Source of the DNA: Labilithrix sp.
Lineage (GTDB): Bacteria > Myxococcota_A > Polyangia > Polyangiales > Polyangiaceae
Direction: 5' to 3'
DNA: 64,000 bases
NCBI GenBank assembly: GCA_019637155.1
Contig: JAHBWE010000013.1
Location: 62,001-126,000 of the forward strand
Shown here: piece after piece, positions 37,380 through 46,031 of the stretch
Numbering within the stretch: position 1 is the stretch's first letter
Layout of the letters: the number at the start of each line of letters is the position of its first letter
The notes under the pieces: generated by a model
The model's database searches: none
The model's input: only the letters and a program-made list of their open reading frames with translations
What the model was told of the DNA's origin: nothing
Program-made: the position numbers and the translations under genes

Positions 37380-38896
37380 AAGAGCTCGCGGAGACGCCGG
37401 ACGACGCCGCCGCGCGAGTACATCGCGCGGAGGAGGCGCATCTGCCAGCGATAGACCTTCGTGGAGTAGGGGAACCAGAGCGGATCGCGCTGCGGGTCGG
37501 GGAAGCGGCCGGCGAACACGTGGCGCGTCTCGGCCATGTCGCGGAGCGCGTCGTCGCCGTGGACGCGGCCGAAGCCGCTCTGCTTCACGCCGCCGAACGG
37601 CGCCTCGACCGCGGCGTAGTTGCTGACCACGTCGTTCACGACGACGCTGCCGGCCTCGATCCGCTGCGCGAGGCGGCGCCCCTTCTCGCGGTCCTTCGTG
37701 AAGACGTACGCGTTCAGGCCGAGGTGCGAGTCGTTCGCGAGGCGGACCGCCTCGTCCTCGGAGGCGACGCGCTGGATCGGGACGATCGGCCCGAAGATCT
37801 CCTGCGTCATCACCGTCATCGAGTGGTCGCAGCCCGCGAGCACGGTCGGCTCGAAGAACATGCCCGGACCGGGGCGGCGCTTGCCGCCGGTCACGACGCG
37901 CGCGCCCTTCTTCACCGCGTCGGCGATGTGCAGCATCGCGACTTCGATCTGCTTGCCGAAGATGATCGCGCCGACGTCGATCGCGTCGTCGGCGGTGGGA
38001 TCGCCCTGGCGGAGCTCCTCGGTGAGGGTCTTCACGCGCTCGACGAGCTGATCGTGGACCGCCTCGTGGGCGTAGACGCGTTCGACCGAGATGCACACCT
38101 GCCCCGCGTTGACGAAGCCGCCGAAGACGATCGCGCGCGCGGTGCGCTCGACGTCGCAGTCGGAGCAGGCGAGGAGCGGTGCCTTGCCGCCGAGCTCGAT
38201 CACGCACGGGACGAGGTTCGCGCCGCACGCGGCCGCGACGCGCTTGCCGGTCTCCACCCCGCCGGTGAACACCAGCTTCTGGATGCCGCCTTCGATCAGG
38301 GCCTGCCCCACGTCGCCTTTGCCGTGGACGACGCCGAAGAGGTCCTCCGGGAGGCCGGTCGCGTCGAAGATCTCCTTCGCCTTCTGGACCGAGAGCGGCG
38401 TCACCTCGCTCGGCTTCACGACCGCGGCGGAGCCGGTGACGAGCGCGGCGAACACGTCCGCCATCGGGATGACGAAGGGGAAGTTCCACGGCGAGATGAT
38501 CCCGACGACGCCGCGCGGGACGTAGTGGAGCGTGCTCTTCTTGTGCTTCAGGAGGTGGAGCGGGAGCTCGCGCGGCGCGAGGATCTTCGCCGCGTTGTTG
38601 CAGTAGTAGGTCAGCTGATCGACCGCGAGCATCACCTCGTGCGCGAGCGCTTCGGGGCGGGGCTTGCCGCACTCGCGGCTGATGACGTCGACGACCTCGC
38701 TCGCGCGCTCGACGAGCGCGTCGCGGAAGCGGAGGAGGCGCGTCGCGCGCTCTTGCACCGGGAGCACCGCCCACGCCGCCTGCGCCTTCTTCGCGCGCGC
38801 GATCGTCTTCTTCACCTCCTCGTGCGGCGTGATCGCGACCTCGCCGAGGAGGTCCCCCGTCGCGGGCTCCCAGCTCTTCAGCGTGTTCGTCGTCAT
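37376..38896 (-). CDS. Aldehyde dehydrogenase family protein
   Basis: A 506-aa NAD(P)-dependent aldehyde dehydrogenase that oxidises an aldehyde to an acid in the cytoplasm. The diagnostic residues are present: Asn138 in SPWNFP, Lys161 in VVKPSE, Glu234 in VIELGGKAP and the catalytic Cys268 in NAGQVC. The C-terminal block GGVKQSGFGRVHG and the tail (STKVYRWQMRLL) resemble the fatty/acyl-aldehyde dehydrogenases and succinate-semialdehyde-type members; the exact substrate cannot be assigned. It starts 1 nt after the stop of the glyoxalase gene and belongs to a three-gene operon (MFS, glyoxalase, dehydrogenase), which hints at reactive-aldehyde disposal. Confidence 0.93.
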   Translation of the reverse strand: MTTNTLKSWEPATGDLLGEVAITPHEEVKKTIARAKKAQAAWAVLPVQERATRLLRFRDALVERASEVVDVISRECGKPRPEALAHEVMLAVDQLTYYCNNAAKILAPRELPLHLLKHKKSTLHYVPRGVVGIISPWNFPFVIPMADVFAALVTGSAAVVKPSEVTPLSVQKAKEIFDATGLPEDLFGVVHGKGDVGQALIEGGIQKLVFTGGVETGKRVAAACGANLVPCVIELGGKAPLLACSDCDVERTARAIVFGGFVNAGQVCISVERVYAHEAVHDQLVERVKTLTEELRQGDPTADDAIDVGAIIFGKQIEVAMLHIADAVKKGARVVTGGKRRPGPGMFFEPTVLAGCDHSMTVMTQEIFGPIVPIQRVASEDEAVRLANDSHLGLNAYVFTKDREKGRRLAQRIEAGSVVVNDVVSNYAAVEAPFGGVKQSGFGRVHGDDALRDMAETRHVFAGRFPDPQRDPLWFPYSTKVYRWQMRLLRAMYSRGGVVRRLRELF

Positions 38897-38897
38897 C

Positions 38898-39281
38898 TCA
38901 GCTCCGCTCGATGAGCTCGATCTTGTAGCCGGTCGGGTCCTCGACGAACGCGATGACGGTGGAGCCATGCTTCATCGGCCCCGGCTCACGCGTCACCTTG
39001 TAGCCGAGCGCGCGCACCTTCTCGACCGCGGACGTGATGTCGTTCGTGCCGATCGCGATGTGCCCGAACGCGTCGCCGAGGGTGTAGCTGTCCTTGCCCC
39101 AGTTGTACGTGAGCTCGATGACGGTGTTCGCGTCCTCCTCGCCGTAGCCGATGAAGCAGAGCGTGAACTTGCCGTCGGGGTACTCCTTCTCGCGGAGGAC
39201 CTTCATGCCGAAGCACTCGGTGTAGAACTTCTTCGACGCCGCGAGGTCGCCGACCCGGAGCATCGTGTGGAGCATGCGCAT
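38898..39281 (-). CDS. gloA: Lactoylglutathione lyase (glyoxalase I)
   Basis: A 127-aa enzyme that isomerises the glutathione-methylglyoxal hemithioacetal to S-lactoylglutathione. The four metal ligands sit at His5, Glu56, His74 and Glu122, exactly the positions known for E. coli GlxI, so a Ni-type enzyme is expected. Length and motifs (MLRVGDLAASKKFY, DAFGHIAIG, DPTGYKIELIE) match the family. It lies between the MFS gene and the aldehyde dehydrogenase, which fits methylglyoxal detoxification. TAAGCT lies 6 nt before the ATG, overlapping the stop of the MFS gene, so it may be transcribed on its own. Confidence 0.94.
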   Translation of the reverse strand: MRMLHTMLRVGDLAASKKFYTECFGMKVLREKEYPDGKFTLCFIGYGEEDANTVIELTYNWGKDSYTLGDAFGHIAIGTNDITSAVEKVRALGYKVTREPGPMKHGSTVIAFVEDPTGYKIELIERS

Positions 39282-39287
39282 GCGGCG

Positions 39288-39293
39288 AGCTTA
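39288..39293 (-). promoter_or_regulatory. -10-like TAAGCT, 6 nt before the start at 39281
   Basis: Minus-strand TAAGCT, 6 nt, ATG. It overlaps the end of the upstream MFS gene, so it would be an intra-operon promoter. Confidence 0.45.
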
Positions 39294-40511
39294 CGCCGGG
39301 TCGCCGATCTTGGGGTCGATCTTGGGCCAGGAGAGGAACGCGAGCATGGTCGGCGGCACCGCGAGCCCGAGCGCGACGAGCGCGACGCCGTAGCCGTGCG
39401 TGCGATCGATGCTCCAGCCCACGAGCGGCCCGAACACGACGTGCGCGAGCGACTGCGCCGCCGCCGTCATGCCGCCCGCGACCGAGGTGCGCTCGATCGG
39501 GACGCGCGCGAGCATGTCGTTCGTGACGAGGACGTAGACGCCGCCGCCGCCGCACGCCGACGCGGCGAACAGCGCGATCGCGACGGCGGGCGACGGCGCG
39601 AGCGGCGCGAGGGCGAGCGAGGCCTGGAGCAGCATCGCGATCGCGAAGAGGTTCGTGTGCGTCTTCGTTCGCCCCGCGATCGCGCCGAAGCCGATCGCGC
39701 CGATGTCGAAGAGCAGCGGTGCCGCGATGAGGTAGTTGCCGATCGACTCTTTCGGCACGTGCCATCCGTCGACGAGGTACTTCGACGTCCAGTTGAGGAC
39801 GAACATCATCGCCGGCGCGGAGCCGACGATCGCGACGATGGCGCGGAGCACGGGCGGGCTCGTGAGGACGTGGTGCAGCGGCGCGCGTGGTGTGCTCGAA
39901 CGAGCCTCGTGCGTCGCGCCGCGCTCGAGGCCGAAGCCCTTGGACACGACGAACCAGAGCGGGAGCCAGAGCATGCCGATCGCCGCGGTCACCACGAACG
40001 CGGCGCGGAAGCCGTACGCCGCGTCGAGGCCGACCGCGAGCTTCGCCGCGACGATCGCGCCGAACGAGCTGCCAGTGAACAGGATGCCGAACGCGAGCGG
40101 CCGCCGCGCGCCCGGCAGCGCCCGGCGGATCGACTGCACGGCGGACGGGAACGACGGCGCCTCCGCCGCGCCGAGCAGGAGCCGCAGCACGAACAGCGTG
40201 CCGAACGACACCGCGAAGGCGTGGAGCCCTGCGATGATCGACCACACGAGCACCGCCGCCGCGAACCCGCGTCGTGCCCCGATCCGATCGACGACGATCC
40301 CCGCCGCCGGCGCCCCGACGAGGTACGCGAGCGAGAACGCCGAGAGCAGGAGCCCGTAGTGGGCGTTGTCGATCCCGAGCGCCTTCGTCACGGACGGCGC
40401 AATGGCGGCGAGCGTCTGCCGATCGATGTAGCTGACGCTCATCCCCAGCGTCGCCGCGATGGCCAACGCCCACGCCGACCCCGGCGCGCCCACCTCGTCT
40501 CGCTGCGTCAT
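39291..40511 (-). CDS. MFS transporter, anion:cation symporter-like
   Basis: A 406-aa protein with about twelve membrane helices in the inner membrane. The first helix ends SYIDRQTLAAIAPS, and loop 2-3 carries VDRIGARRGF, the MFS signature. RLLLGAAEAPSFPSAVQSIR matches the anion:cation symporter (ACS) family, whose members take up sugar acids or aromatic acids. The substrate is unknown. ATG 40511 is preferred. It is first in the operon with gloA and the aldehyde dehydrogenase, and divergent from the kinase at 40570, with 58 bp between starts. Confidence 0.88.
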   Translation of the reverse strand: MTQRDEVGAPGSAWALAIAATLGMSVSYIDRQTLAAIAPSVTKALGIDNAHYGLLLSAFSLAYLVGAPAAGIVVDRIGARRGFAAAVLVWSIIAGLHAFAVSFGTLFVLRLLLGAAEAPSFPSAVQSIRRALPGARRPLAFGILFTGSSFGAIVAAKLAVGLDAAYGFRAAFVVTAAIGMLWLPLWFVVSKGFGLERGATHEARSSTPRAPLHHVLTSPPVLRAIVAIVGSAPAMMFVLNWTSKYLVDGWHVPKESIGNYLIAAPLLFDIGAIGFGAIAGRTKTHTNLFAIAMLLQASLALAPLAPSPAVAIALFAASACGGGGVYVLVTNDMLARVPIERTSVAGGMTAAAQSLAHVVFGPLVGWSIDRTHGYGVALVALGLAVPPTMLAFLSWPKIDPKIGDPA

Positions 40512-40556
40512 TTCCCGTATCGCCGTGCCCCTTTTCCCAGCCCGGCCCTCTTCTAG

Positions 40557-40562
40557 TAGCCT
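40557..40562 (+). promoter_or_regulatory. -10-like TAGCCT, 7 nt before the start at 40570
   Basis: TAGCCT, 7 nt, GTG; no Shine-Dalgarno site. It fixes the GTG start of the kinase. Confidence 0.45.
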
Positions 40563-40569
40563 TGGCCCC

Positions 40570-42564
40570 GTGGCGGATCTGCTCATTTCGGATGAGCTGT
40601 CCGACGAGCCGTCCGATTTCGGCTCGTTACGACCCGGCACGCGCCTCGGTCGCTACGAGCTCCTCGTCCCGATCGCGCGCGGAGGCATGGCGCGGGTGTG
40701 GGCCGCGCGCCAGCACGGGCAGCGCGGCTTCCAGAAGCTCGTCGCGATCAAGACGATCCTCCCGCACCTCGCCGACGAGCCCGAGTTCGAGCACATGTTC
40801 CTCGACGAGGCGCGGATCGCGTCGGGCGTGCACCACCCGAACGTCTGCGAGATCTACGAGCTCGGCGAGGAGAAGCGCACGCTCTACCTCGCGATGGAGT
40901 GGGTGAACGGCGACTCGTTCTCGCGCGCGCTCCGCATCTCGGGCAAACCCGAGCCGGTCGAGGTCTCGATCGCCGCGCGCATCATCGCCGACGCGTGCGC
41001 CGGCGCGCACGCCGCGCACGAGCTCGAGGACGACAACGGTCGCAAGCTCGGCGTCGTCCATCGCGATCTGTCCCCGCACAACATCCTCATCAACGCCGAC
41101 GGCTTCACGAAGGTCTGCGACTTCGGCGTCGCGAAGGCGCTCGGTCAGATCCACGAGCAGACGAGCGCGGGGCAGCTCAAAGGCAAGATCAGCTACATGT
41201 CGCCCGAGCAGGTGACGGGCGATCCGGTCGATCGCCGGAGCGACGTGTTCTCGCTCGGCTGCGTGCTCTACGAGGCGACGACGGGCCGGCGACCCTTCCG
41301 CGGCGAGGGCGATCACAACGTGATGCAGGCGATCGTGAACGGCCAGTTCGAGTCGCCGGCCGCGATCGTCCGCGGGTACCCGCCGGAGCTCGAGCGCATC
41401 ATCGCGCGCGCGCTCGCGAGCGTGCCGAACCGTCGCTTCGCCTCGGCGGAGCTGATGCGCTACGCGCTCGAGGAGTTCCTCGCGAAGGGGCCGCTCGTGA
41501 CGCAGGGGCACGTCGGGCAGATGGTGAAGACGCGGCTCGCGGAGCTGCTCGAGCGCCGCCGCGAGCGCATCAAGCAGGCGTCCTCCAGCGCCGAGAGCTG
41601 GGACCCCGCGTCGGTCCCGCCGTCGCGCATGCCGGCCGATCACCGCTCCGGCGTGAAGCCGTCGCAGAGCAGCGGCCGGCTCGAGCCGCTCGGCGTGATC
41701 GGCCCGACGAGCTCGTCGACGATCCCGCAAGCCCCCTCCGCGATCGCGCAGATGGCGCTCGGCGAGACGCAGGAGGTCGACACCCACGCCGACACGCACG
41801 CCGTCGTCACCGACAGCTCGAACGCGGCCGTGATCGAAGAGGCGATCCTCTCGTCGCTCGTCCCGAACGTCCCGAGCCCGCTCGATCCGCCGCTGCCTCC
41901 GAGCGAGCTGCCGCCGCGCTCCGTCCTCGAGGCGCGGGCGCTCACCGCGCCGGCGCGCGACGTCCCGATCCCGATCCTCTCGCCGCTCTCGGCGGGTCCG
42001 CCGCCGTCGTTCGAGGGGCCGCCGAGCCTCGCGCCGCGTCCGGGTCCGGTCCTGGAGCCCGCGCCGGAGTCGCCGCCGCCCGCGCTCGGGTACTACGCGA
42101 TGGCGATGCTCGTCGGCCTGCTCTTCGCGGTCGTGATCGGCGGCGCGGGCCTCTTCTACTGGCGCTCGCGGCAGCAGGTCTCTCCGGCGCCGGTCGCGGC
42201 CTCGGCTTCGGCTCCGTCGTCGGGCCCGAGCGCGTCCGCCCCGAGCGCGTCCGTCCCGCCGCTCACCGCCGCGTCGCCGGAGGTCCTCTTCCGCGTCTCG
42301 CCGGCCGACGCGGTGCTCGTCGTCGACGGCAAGGAGCTCCCGCGCGATCGCCGCGCGCTCCCGCGGCCGCCGGCGGGGGAGGTGAGCAGCGTCGTCATCC
42401 ACGCGAAGGGCTTCGAGGACTCGAGCGTCCAGCTCGACTACTTCAGCGCGCCCGCGATCGACGTCGTCCTCCAGCCGACCGCCGACGCCGGCGCCACGAC
42501 GACGAAGAAGAAGCCGCGGCCGCGCGACAAGGACCCCTCCGCGATCCCCGACAACCCATACTGA
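40570..42564 (+). CDS. Membrane Ser/Thr protein kinase with PEGA-like external domain
   Basis: A 664-aa kinase. The domain (about residues 29-300) has IARGGMARVW, Lys61, catalytic Asp166 in HRDLSPHN, DFG at 184-186 and YMSPEQ, so it is likely active. A Ser/Pro-rich cytoplasmic stretch (335-510) leads to one membrane helix (YYAMAMLVGLLFAVVIGGAG). The external part holds a Ser/Ala/Pro linker and a PEGA-like fold (VLFRVSPADAVLVVDGKELP), followed by a Lys-rich tail. The PEGA-like module probably senses or binds an envelope ligand. The downstream gene at 42596 is a related PEGA-type protein with its own -10 site. Confidence 0.93.
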   Translation: MADLLISDELSDEPSDFGSLRPGTRLGRYELLVPIARGGMARVWAARQHGQRGFQKLVAIKTILPHLADEPEFEHMFLDEARIASGVHHPNVCEIYELGEEKRTLYLAMEWVNGDSFSRALRISGKPEPVEVSIAARIIADACAGAHAAHELEDDNGRKLGVVHRDLSPHNILINADGFTKVCDFGVAKALGQIHEQTSAGQLKGKISYMSPEQVTGDPVDRRSDVFSLGCVLYEATTGRRPFRGEGDHNVMQAIVNGQFESPAAIVRGYPPELERIIARALASVPNRRFASAELMRYALEEFLAKGPLVTQGHVGQMVKTRLAELLERRRERIKQASSSAESWDPASVPPSRMPADHRSGVKPSQSSGRLEPLGVIGPTSSSTIPQAPSAIAQMALGETQEVDTHADTHAVVTDSSNAAVIEEAILSSLVPNVPSPLDPPLPPSELPPRSVLEARALTAPARDVPIPILSPLSAGPPPSFEGPPSLAPRPGPVLEPAPESPPPALGYYAMAMLVGLLFAVVIGGAGLFYWRSRQQVSPAPVAASASAPSSGPSASAPSASVPPLTAASPEVLFRVSPADAVLVVDGKELPRDRRALPRPPAGEVSSVVIHAKGFEDSSVQLDYFSAPAIDVVLQPTADAGATTTKKKPRPRDKDPSAIPDNPY

Positions 42565-42583
42565 CGGGTGCGCGCCTCCAAGG

Positions 42584-42589
42584 TAGACT
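42584..42589 (+). promoter_or_regulatory. -10-like TAGACT, 6 nt before the start at 42596
   Basis: TAGACT, 6 nt, ATG. CTGACG at 42561-42566, 17 nt upstream, is a fair -35 (four matches to TTGACA). This is the most promoter-like of the set. Confidence 0.55.
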
Positions 42590-42595
42590 GCACCC

Positions 42596-43552
42596 ATGCC
42601 CGTCCCCCGCGCGAGACGAGCCGTGCTCGCCTGCGCCGTCGCTCTCGCCGCGATCTCTGCGGCGCCCCTCGCGCACGCCGCGCCGGAGGAGACCGCCGCG
42701 GCGGAGTCCGCCGCGGAGGCTCGCCAGCAGTACGGCCTCGGTCAGAAGGCCTTCGCCGCGAAGCGCTACTCCGAGGCCGCGCTCCACTTCGAGTCCGCCG
42801 CCGCCTTCAAGGCGAGCGGGATCGCGCTCTACAGCGCCGCGAGCGCGTGGGACCTCGCCTCGCGTCCCGAGCGCGCGGCGGACGCGTACGCGCGCGCGCT
42901 CGAAGCCGCCGGCCTCGACGAGAAGCAGACCGCGACGGCGAAGGACCGGATCGCCGCGCTCGAGAAGAGCCTCGGCACGCTCGAGGTGAAGGCGCCCGAA
43001 GGCTGGAAGGTGCAGCTCGACACGTTCACGGAGGTGAAGGCGCCCGCGCGCCTCCACGCGTCGGGCGGCGTGCACACCCTCAGCATCCACGCCCCCGACA
43101 AACCGATCGAGCGGCGCGACGTGATGCTCGAGGCCGGCAAGACGCAGGCGCTCGAGCTGAAGGACGAGCCGAAGCCGCCGCCGAAGGTCGAGGAGCCGCC
43201 GAAGAAGGAAGAGCCGCCCCCGCCGGAGCCGCCGCCGATGCGCCTCCGCGAGCCGTTCTGGACGACGCGGAAGGCGGTCGGCGTCGGCGTCGTCGGCGTC
43301 GGCGTCGCCGCGCTCGGCGCGACCGCGCTCCTCGGCGTCCAGGCGAGCGGCGCCGAAGACGCGTACAACGCGGCGCCCAACCGCGAGGCCTACGATCATG
43401 CGAAGTCACTCCAGACGTGGACCAACATCGGCCTCTTCACCGGCGGTCTCCTCGTCGCCGGGGGGATCGTGCTGATCGTGCTGCCCGGCGATCGCGGCGG
43501 CTTCCGCGCCGGCATCAAGCCCGGCGGCGTCGAGCTCGGGGGGACGTTCTAG
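42596..43552 (+). CDS. Exported TPR/PEGA-like protein with two membrane helices
   Basis: A 318-aa protein with a signal peptide (LACAVALAAISAAPLAHAAP). Residues 35-125 are TPR-like helices (ARQQYGLGQKAFAAKRYSEA, then a second pair), followed by a PEGA-like strand region (LEVKAPEGWKVQLDTFTEV, VHTLSIHAPDKP). A Pro/Glu/Lys linker leads to two C-terminal helices (VGVGVVGVGVAALGATALLG and FTGGLLVAGGIVLIVLP). The same plan occurs at 31244 and, in part, at 22797. It is followed directly by the lipoprotein at 43553 (next base after the stop), so the two form an operon with the hydrolases behind. Confidence 0.78.
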   Translation: MPVPRARRAVLACAVALAAISAAPLAHAAPEETAAAESAAEARQQYGLGQKAFAAKRYSEAALHFESAAAFKASGIALYSAASAWDLASRPERAADAYARALEAAGLDEKQTATAKDRIAALEKSLGTLEVKAPEGWKVQLDTFTEVKAPARLHASGGVHTLSIHAPDKPIERRDVMLEAGKTQALELKDEPKPPPKVEEPPKKEEPPPPEPPPMRLREPFWTTRKAVGVGVVGVGVAALGATALLGVQASGAEDAYNAAPNREAYDHAKSLQTWTNIGLFTGGLLVAGGIVLIVLPGDRGGFRAGIKPGGVELGGTF

Positions 43553-45031
43553 ATGCGCCGCCGCGTCCTCCTCGCGCTCGGCGCGGTGGTGATCCCGACG
43601 ACGTTCGCGTTCGCGTGCTCGCTCGATCTCGACGAGTCGCTCATCGACCGGAAGGACTCCGGCCCGGTCAATGACGTGGTCGTGCCGGAGGGCAGCACCG
43701 TCACCGAGTCGGGCGTGGTCGAGAACCCCTCCGCCGCGGCGTGCACGAGCGACAACGACTGCGTGACGCCGGACAACAAGTGCCTCACCCCGCGCTGCGA
43801 CCTCGCGCGGCGCGCGTGCGTGTTCGAGGTCTGTCGCTCCGCCGCGTGCACGACCGGCAAGTGCGACGAGGCCGCGCGCACGTGCTCCGCCCCCGTGTCG
43901 TACAAGCGACGCGCCGGCACCTTCAGCCTCGCGCAGCCGTTCCTCTGCGCCAACTGCCTCGTCGCCGCGTACCCGTGGGTCTTCGCCGGCACGCAGGGCG
44001 GCGTGCTCGCGTACAACGTCAGCGACCCCACCCTCACCGCGCCGCCCGCCGTCCCGATCGTCGGGCTCGGCTTCGTCCCGAACCGCATGGTGCGGAGCGG
44101 CAACCGGATCTGGTTCGCGGGCGCAACGACCGGTCAAGCGGCGGGGCCCGGCCGCTTCCCGCTCGCGTACATCGAGGTGCCGTCCGATCCGTTCACCGGC
44201 GTCATCCGCGCGACGACGGTGCTGGTGGAGACGAAGGGCGCGCCCGTCACGCCGCGCCTCTTCGCGCGCGAGAGCCGATCGATCCTCCTCACCGGTCCCG
44301 CGCCCGGCTTCGCGTCGGCGGTGGTGGAGCCCACCGTCACCGAGCCGGCGTCGCTGACGCTCAACACGTTCGCGCTGCCGGAGGGGACCGACGTCTACGC
44401 GTCGAGCGGCACGCGCCTCGTCGCGATGACGAACGGCCCCGGCACGGTGCAGGTCAACCTCGTCTCGAACGCGGGCGCGGGGACGGTGACGGTCGAGAAG
44501 CTGATCCCGCTCGACATCGGCGCGGCGAGCGACGCGCGCCGCCTCGGCTTCGGGTGGGCGACCAGCGTCGACGGCTCCGTCTTCTGGGCCGGCGCGACGA
44601 ACGTCCCGGTCGAGCCCGAGGGCGCGCGCACGGGGCAGGTGAAGGCGTACTTCCTCACCGCCGACGGCAAGGGCGCGATCCCGGACGCGCCGAAGGGCGT
44701 CGTCGTGGAGGAGTATCCGGAGCTCTCGGGCCTCGGTCCGGACGCGGACGCGATCCGCTTCCCGATCTTCCTCGACAACGACACGGTGATGATCGCGACC
44801 TCGGCGAAGGAAGACGTCACGAAGGTCGCGGTGAACGTCGTGAAGCGCGGGGACCCGCCCACGGTGGTGGCGGATCGGCGCGTCGTGCTCGACACCGGCA
44901 TCACCACCGTCGTCGCCGCGAGCGCGAGCGACGGCATCGGCTACCTCGGCACGAACGAGAAGGTCGATCGCGACGCCGCCTCGCCCGACACGGGGAGGGT
45001 CTACGTGATCGCCCCCGAGTGCACGCCCTGA
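43553..45031 (+). CDS. Lipoprotein with Cys-rich N-terminus and propeller-like body
   Basis: A 492-aa lipoprotein whose ATG directly follows the previous stop. The signal ends FAFAC (Cys22). Residues about 60-140 hold a Cys-rich module (CTSDNDCVTPDNKC, CVFEVCRSAACTTGKC) of the kind shared by many Polyangia lipoproteins. The rest is beta-rich and repetitive, probably a propeller (VFAGTQGGVLAYNVSD, IWFAGATTG, VFWAGATNVP, GYLGTNEK). No enzyme motif is seen. The following hydrolase starts 1 nt after its stop, so translation is coupled. Confidence 0.78.
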   Translation: MRRRVLLALGAVVIPTTFAFACSLDLDESLIDRKDSGPVNDVVVPEGSTVTESGVVENPSAAACTSDNDCVTPDNKCLTPRCDLARRACVFEVCRSAACTTGKCDEAARTCSAPVSYKRRAGTFSLAQPFLCANCLVAAYPWVFAGTQGGVLAYNVSDPTLTAPPAVPIVGLGFVPNRMVRSGNRIWFAGATTGQAAGPGRFPLAYIEVPSDPFTGVIRATTVLVETKGAPVTPRLFARESRSILLTGPAPGFASAVVEPTVTEPASLTLNTFALPEGTDVYASSGTRLVAMTNGPGTVQVNLVSNAGAGTVTVEKLIPLDIGAASDARRLGFGWATSVDGSVFWAGATNVPVEPEGARTGQVKAYFLTADGKGAIPDAPKGVVVEEYPELSGLGPDADAIRFPIFLDNDTVMIATSAKEDVTKVAVNVVKRGDPPTVVADRRVVLDTGITTVVAASASDGIGYLGTNEKVDRDAASPDTGRVYVIAPECTP

Positions 45032-45032
45032 C

Positions 45033-46031
45033 GTGAAGGTCGCGTTCCGCCCGCCGCGGTGGCTCCGCTCTCCGCACCTGCAGACGATCGCCGGGACGGT
45101 CCCCGTCTACGCGCCGCCGAAGACGCACGCGCGCGCGGAGGAAGAGGACCTCCGCATCCCGCTCGGCGACGAGGGTTGCCTTCACGCCCGCGCGTGGTGG
45201 GCGACCCCCGCCTCCGAGCGCGCGCCGGCGGTGGTGATCCTGCACGGCATCGCGGGGTCGAAGGACTCGCTCTGCTGCGTGCGCGCGGCGGTGGCGCTCC
45301 ATCGCGCGGGGTACCACGCCGTGCGGCTCGACATGCGCGCCGCGGGCGAGAGCGTCGTCGACGCGCCGTCGCTCTACCACGGCGGCCTCACGACCGATCT
45401 CGATCTCACCGTGCGCCATCTCCTCGCGCACCCCCGCGTCGAGAGCGTGCTCGTGCTCGGCTTCTCCGGCGGCGGGAGCATCGCGTTGAAGCTCGCGGGC
45501 GAGTGGGGCAAGGACGCGCCGCCCGGCGTCCGCGCGATCGCGAGCATCTCCGCGCCGCTCGACTACGTCCACGTCGCGGCGCGGATGGACACGTTCGCGT
45601 GCGCGCTCTACCGCTACCACGTCCTCGGCGGCCTCCTCGATCGCGCGCGCGCGTTCGCGGAGCGGCACCCGTCCCGCGTCCACTACAAGGTCGCCGACCT
45701 CCACGGCATCAAGCGGTTCCGCGCCTACGACGACGCGGTCATCGTGCCGATGCACCGCTTCGAGAGCGTCGATCACTACTACCGCGCGGTGAGCTCCGGT
45801 CCCTACCTCGAGAAGATCGAGGTCCCATCCATCGTCATCCACGCGGAGGACGATCCGATGGTGCCGATCCGCGGCGTGCGGCCGTGGTTCCGCGGCGCCG
45901 CGCCGAGCGTGCGGACGGTCGTGAGCGAGCACGGCGGGCACATCGGCTGGGTCGGCGGCTTCGACGAGGCGAGCTGGATCAAGGGCTGGGCGATGAGCCA
46001 CGCGCTCTCGTTCTTCGCGGAGCATCGCTGA
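45033..46031 (+). CDS. Alpha/beta hydrolase, YheT family
   Basis: A 332-aa hydrolase from GTG 45033. The N-terminal RPPRWLRSPHLQTI is characteristic of the YheT group (mostly uncharacterised, esterase-like). It has the oxyanion strand ILHGIAGSKDS, nucleophile Ser145 in LGFSGGGS, an acidic strand (HAEDDPMVPI) and His in SEHGGHIGW, completing the triad. No signal peptide, so cytoplasmic. The stop overlaps the ATG of a second hydrolase (TGATG), so the two are translationally coupled and probably act on related esters. Confidence 0.9.
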   Translation: MKVAFRPPRWLRSPHLQTIAGTVPVYAPPKTHARAEEEDLRIPLGDEGCLHARAWWATPASERAPAVVILHGIAGSKDSLCCVRAAVALHRAGYHAVRLDMRAAGESVVDAPSLYHGGLTTDLDLTVRHLLAHPRVESVLVLGFSGGGSIALKLAGEWGKDAPPGVRAIASISAPLDYVHVAARMDTFACALYRYHVLGGLLDRARAFAERHPSRVHYKVADLHGIKRFRAYDDAVIVPMHRFESVDHYYRAVSSGPYLEKIEVPSIVIHAEDDPMVPIRGVRPWFRGAAPSVRTVVSEHGGHIGWVGGFDEASWIKGWAMSHALSFFAEHR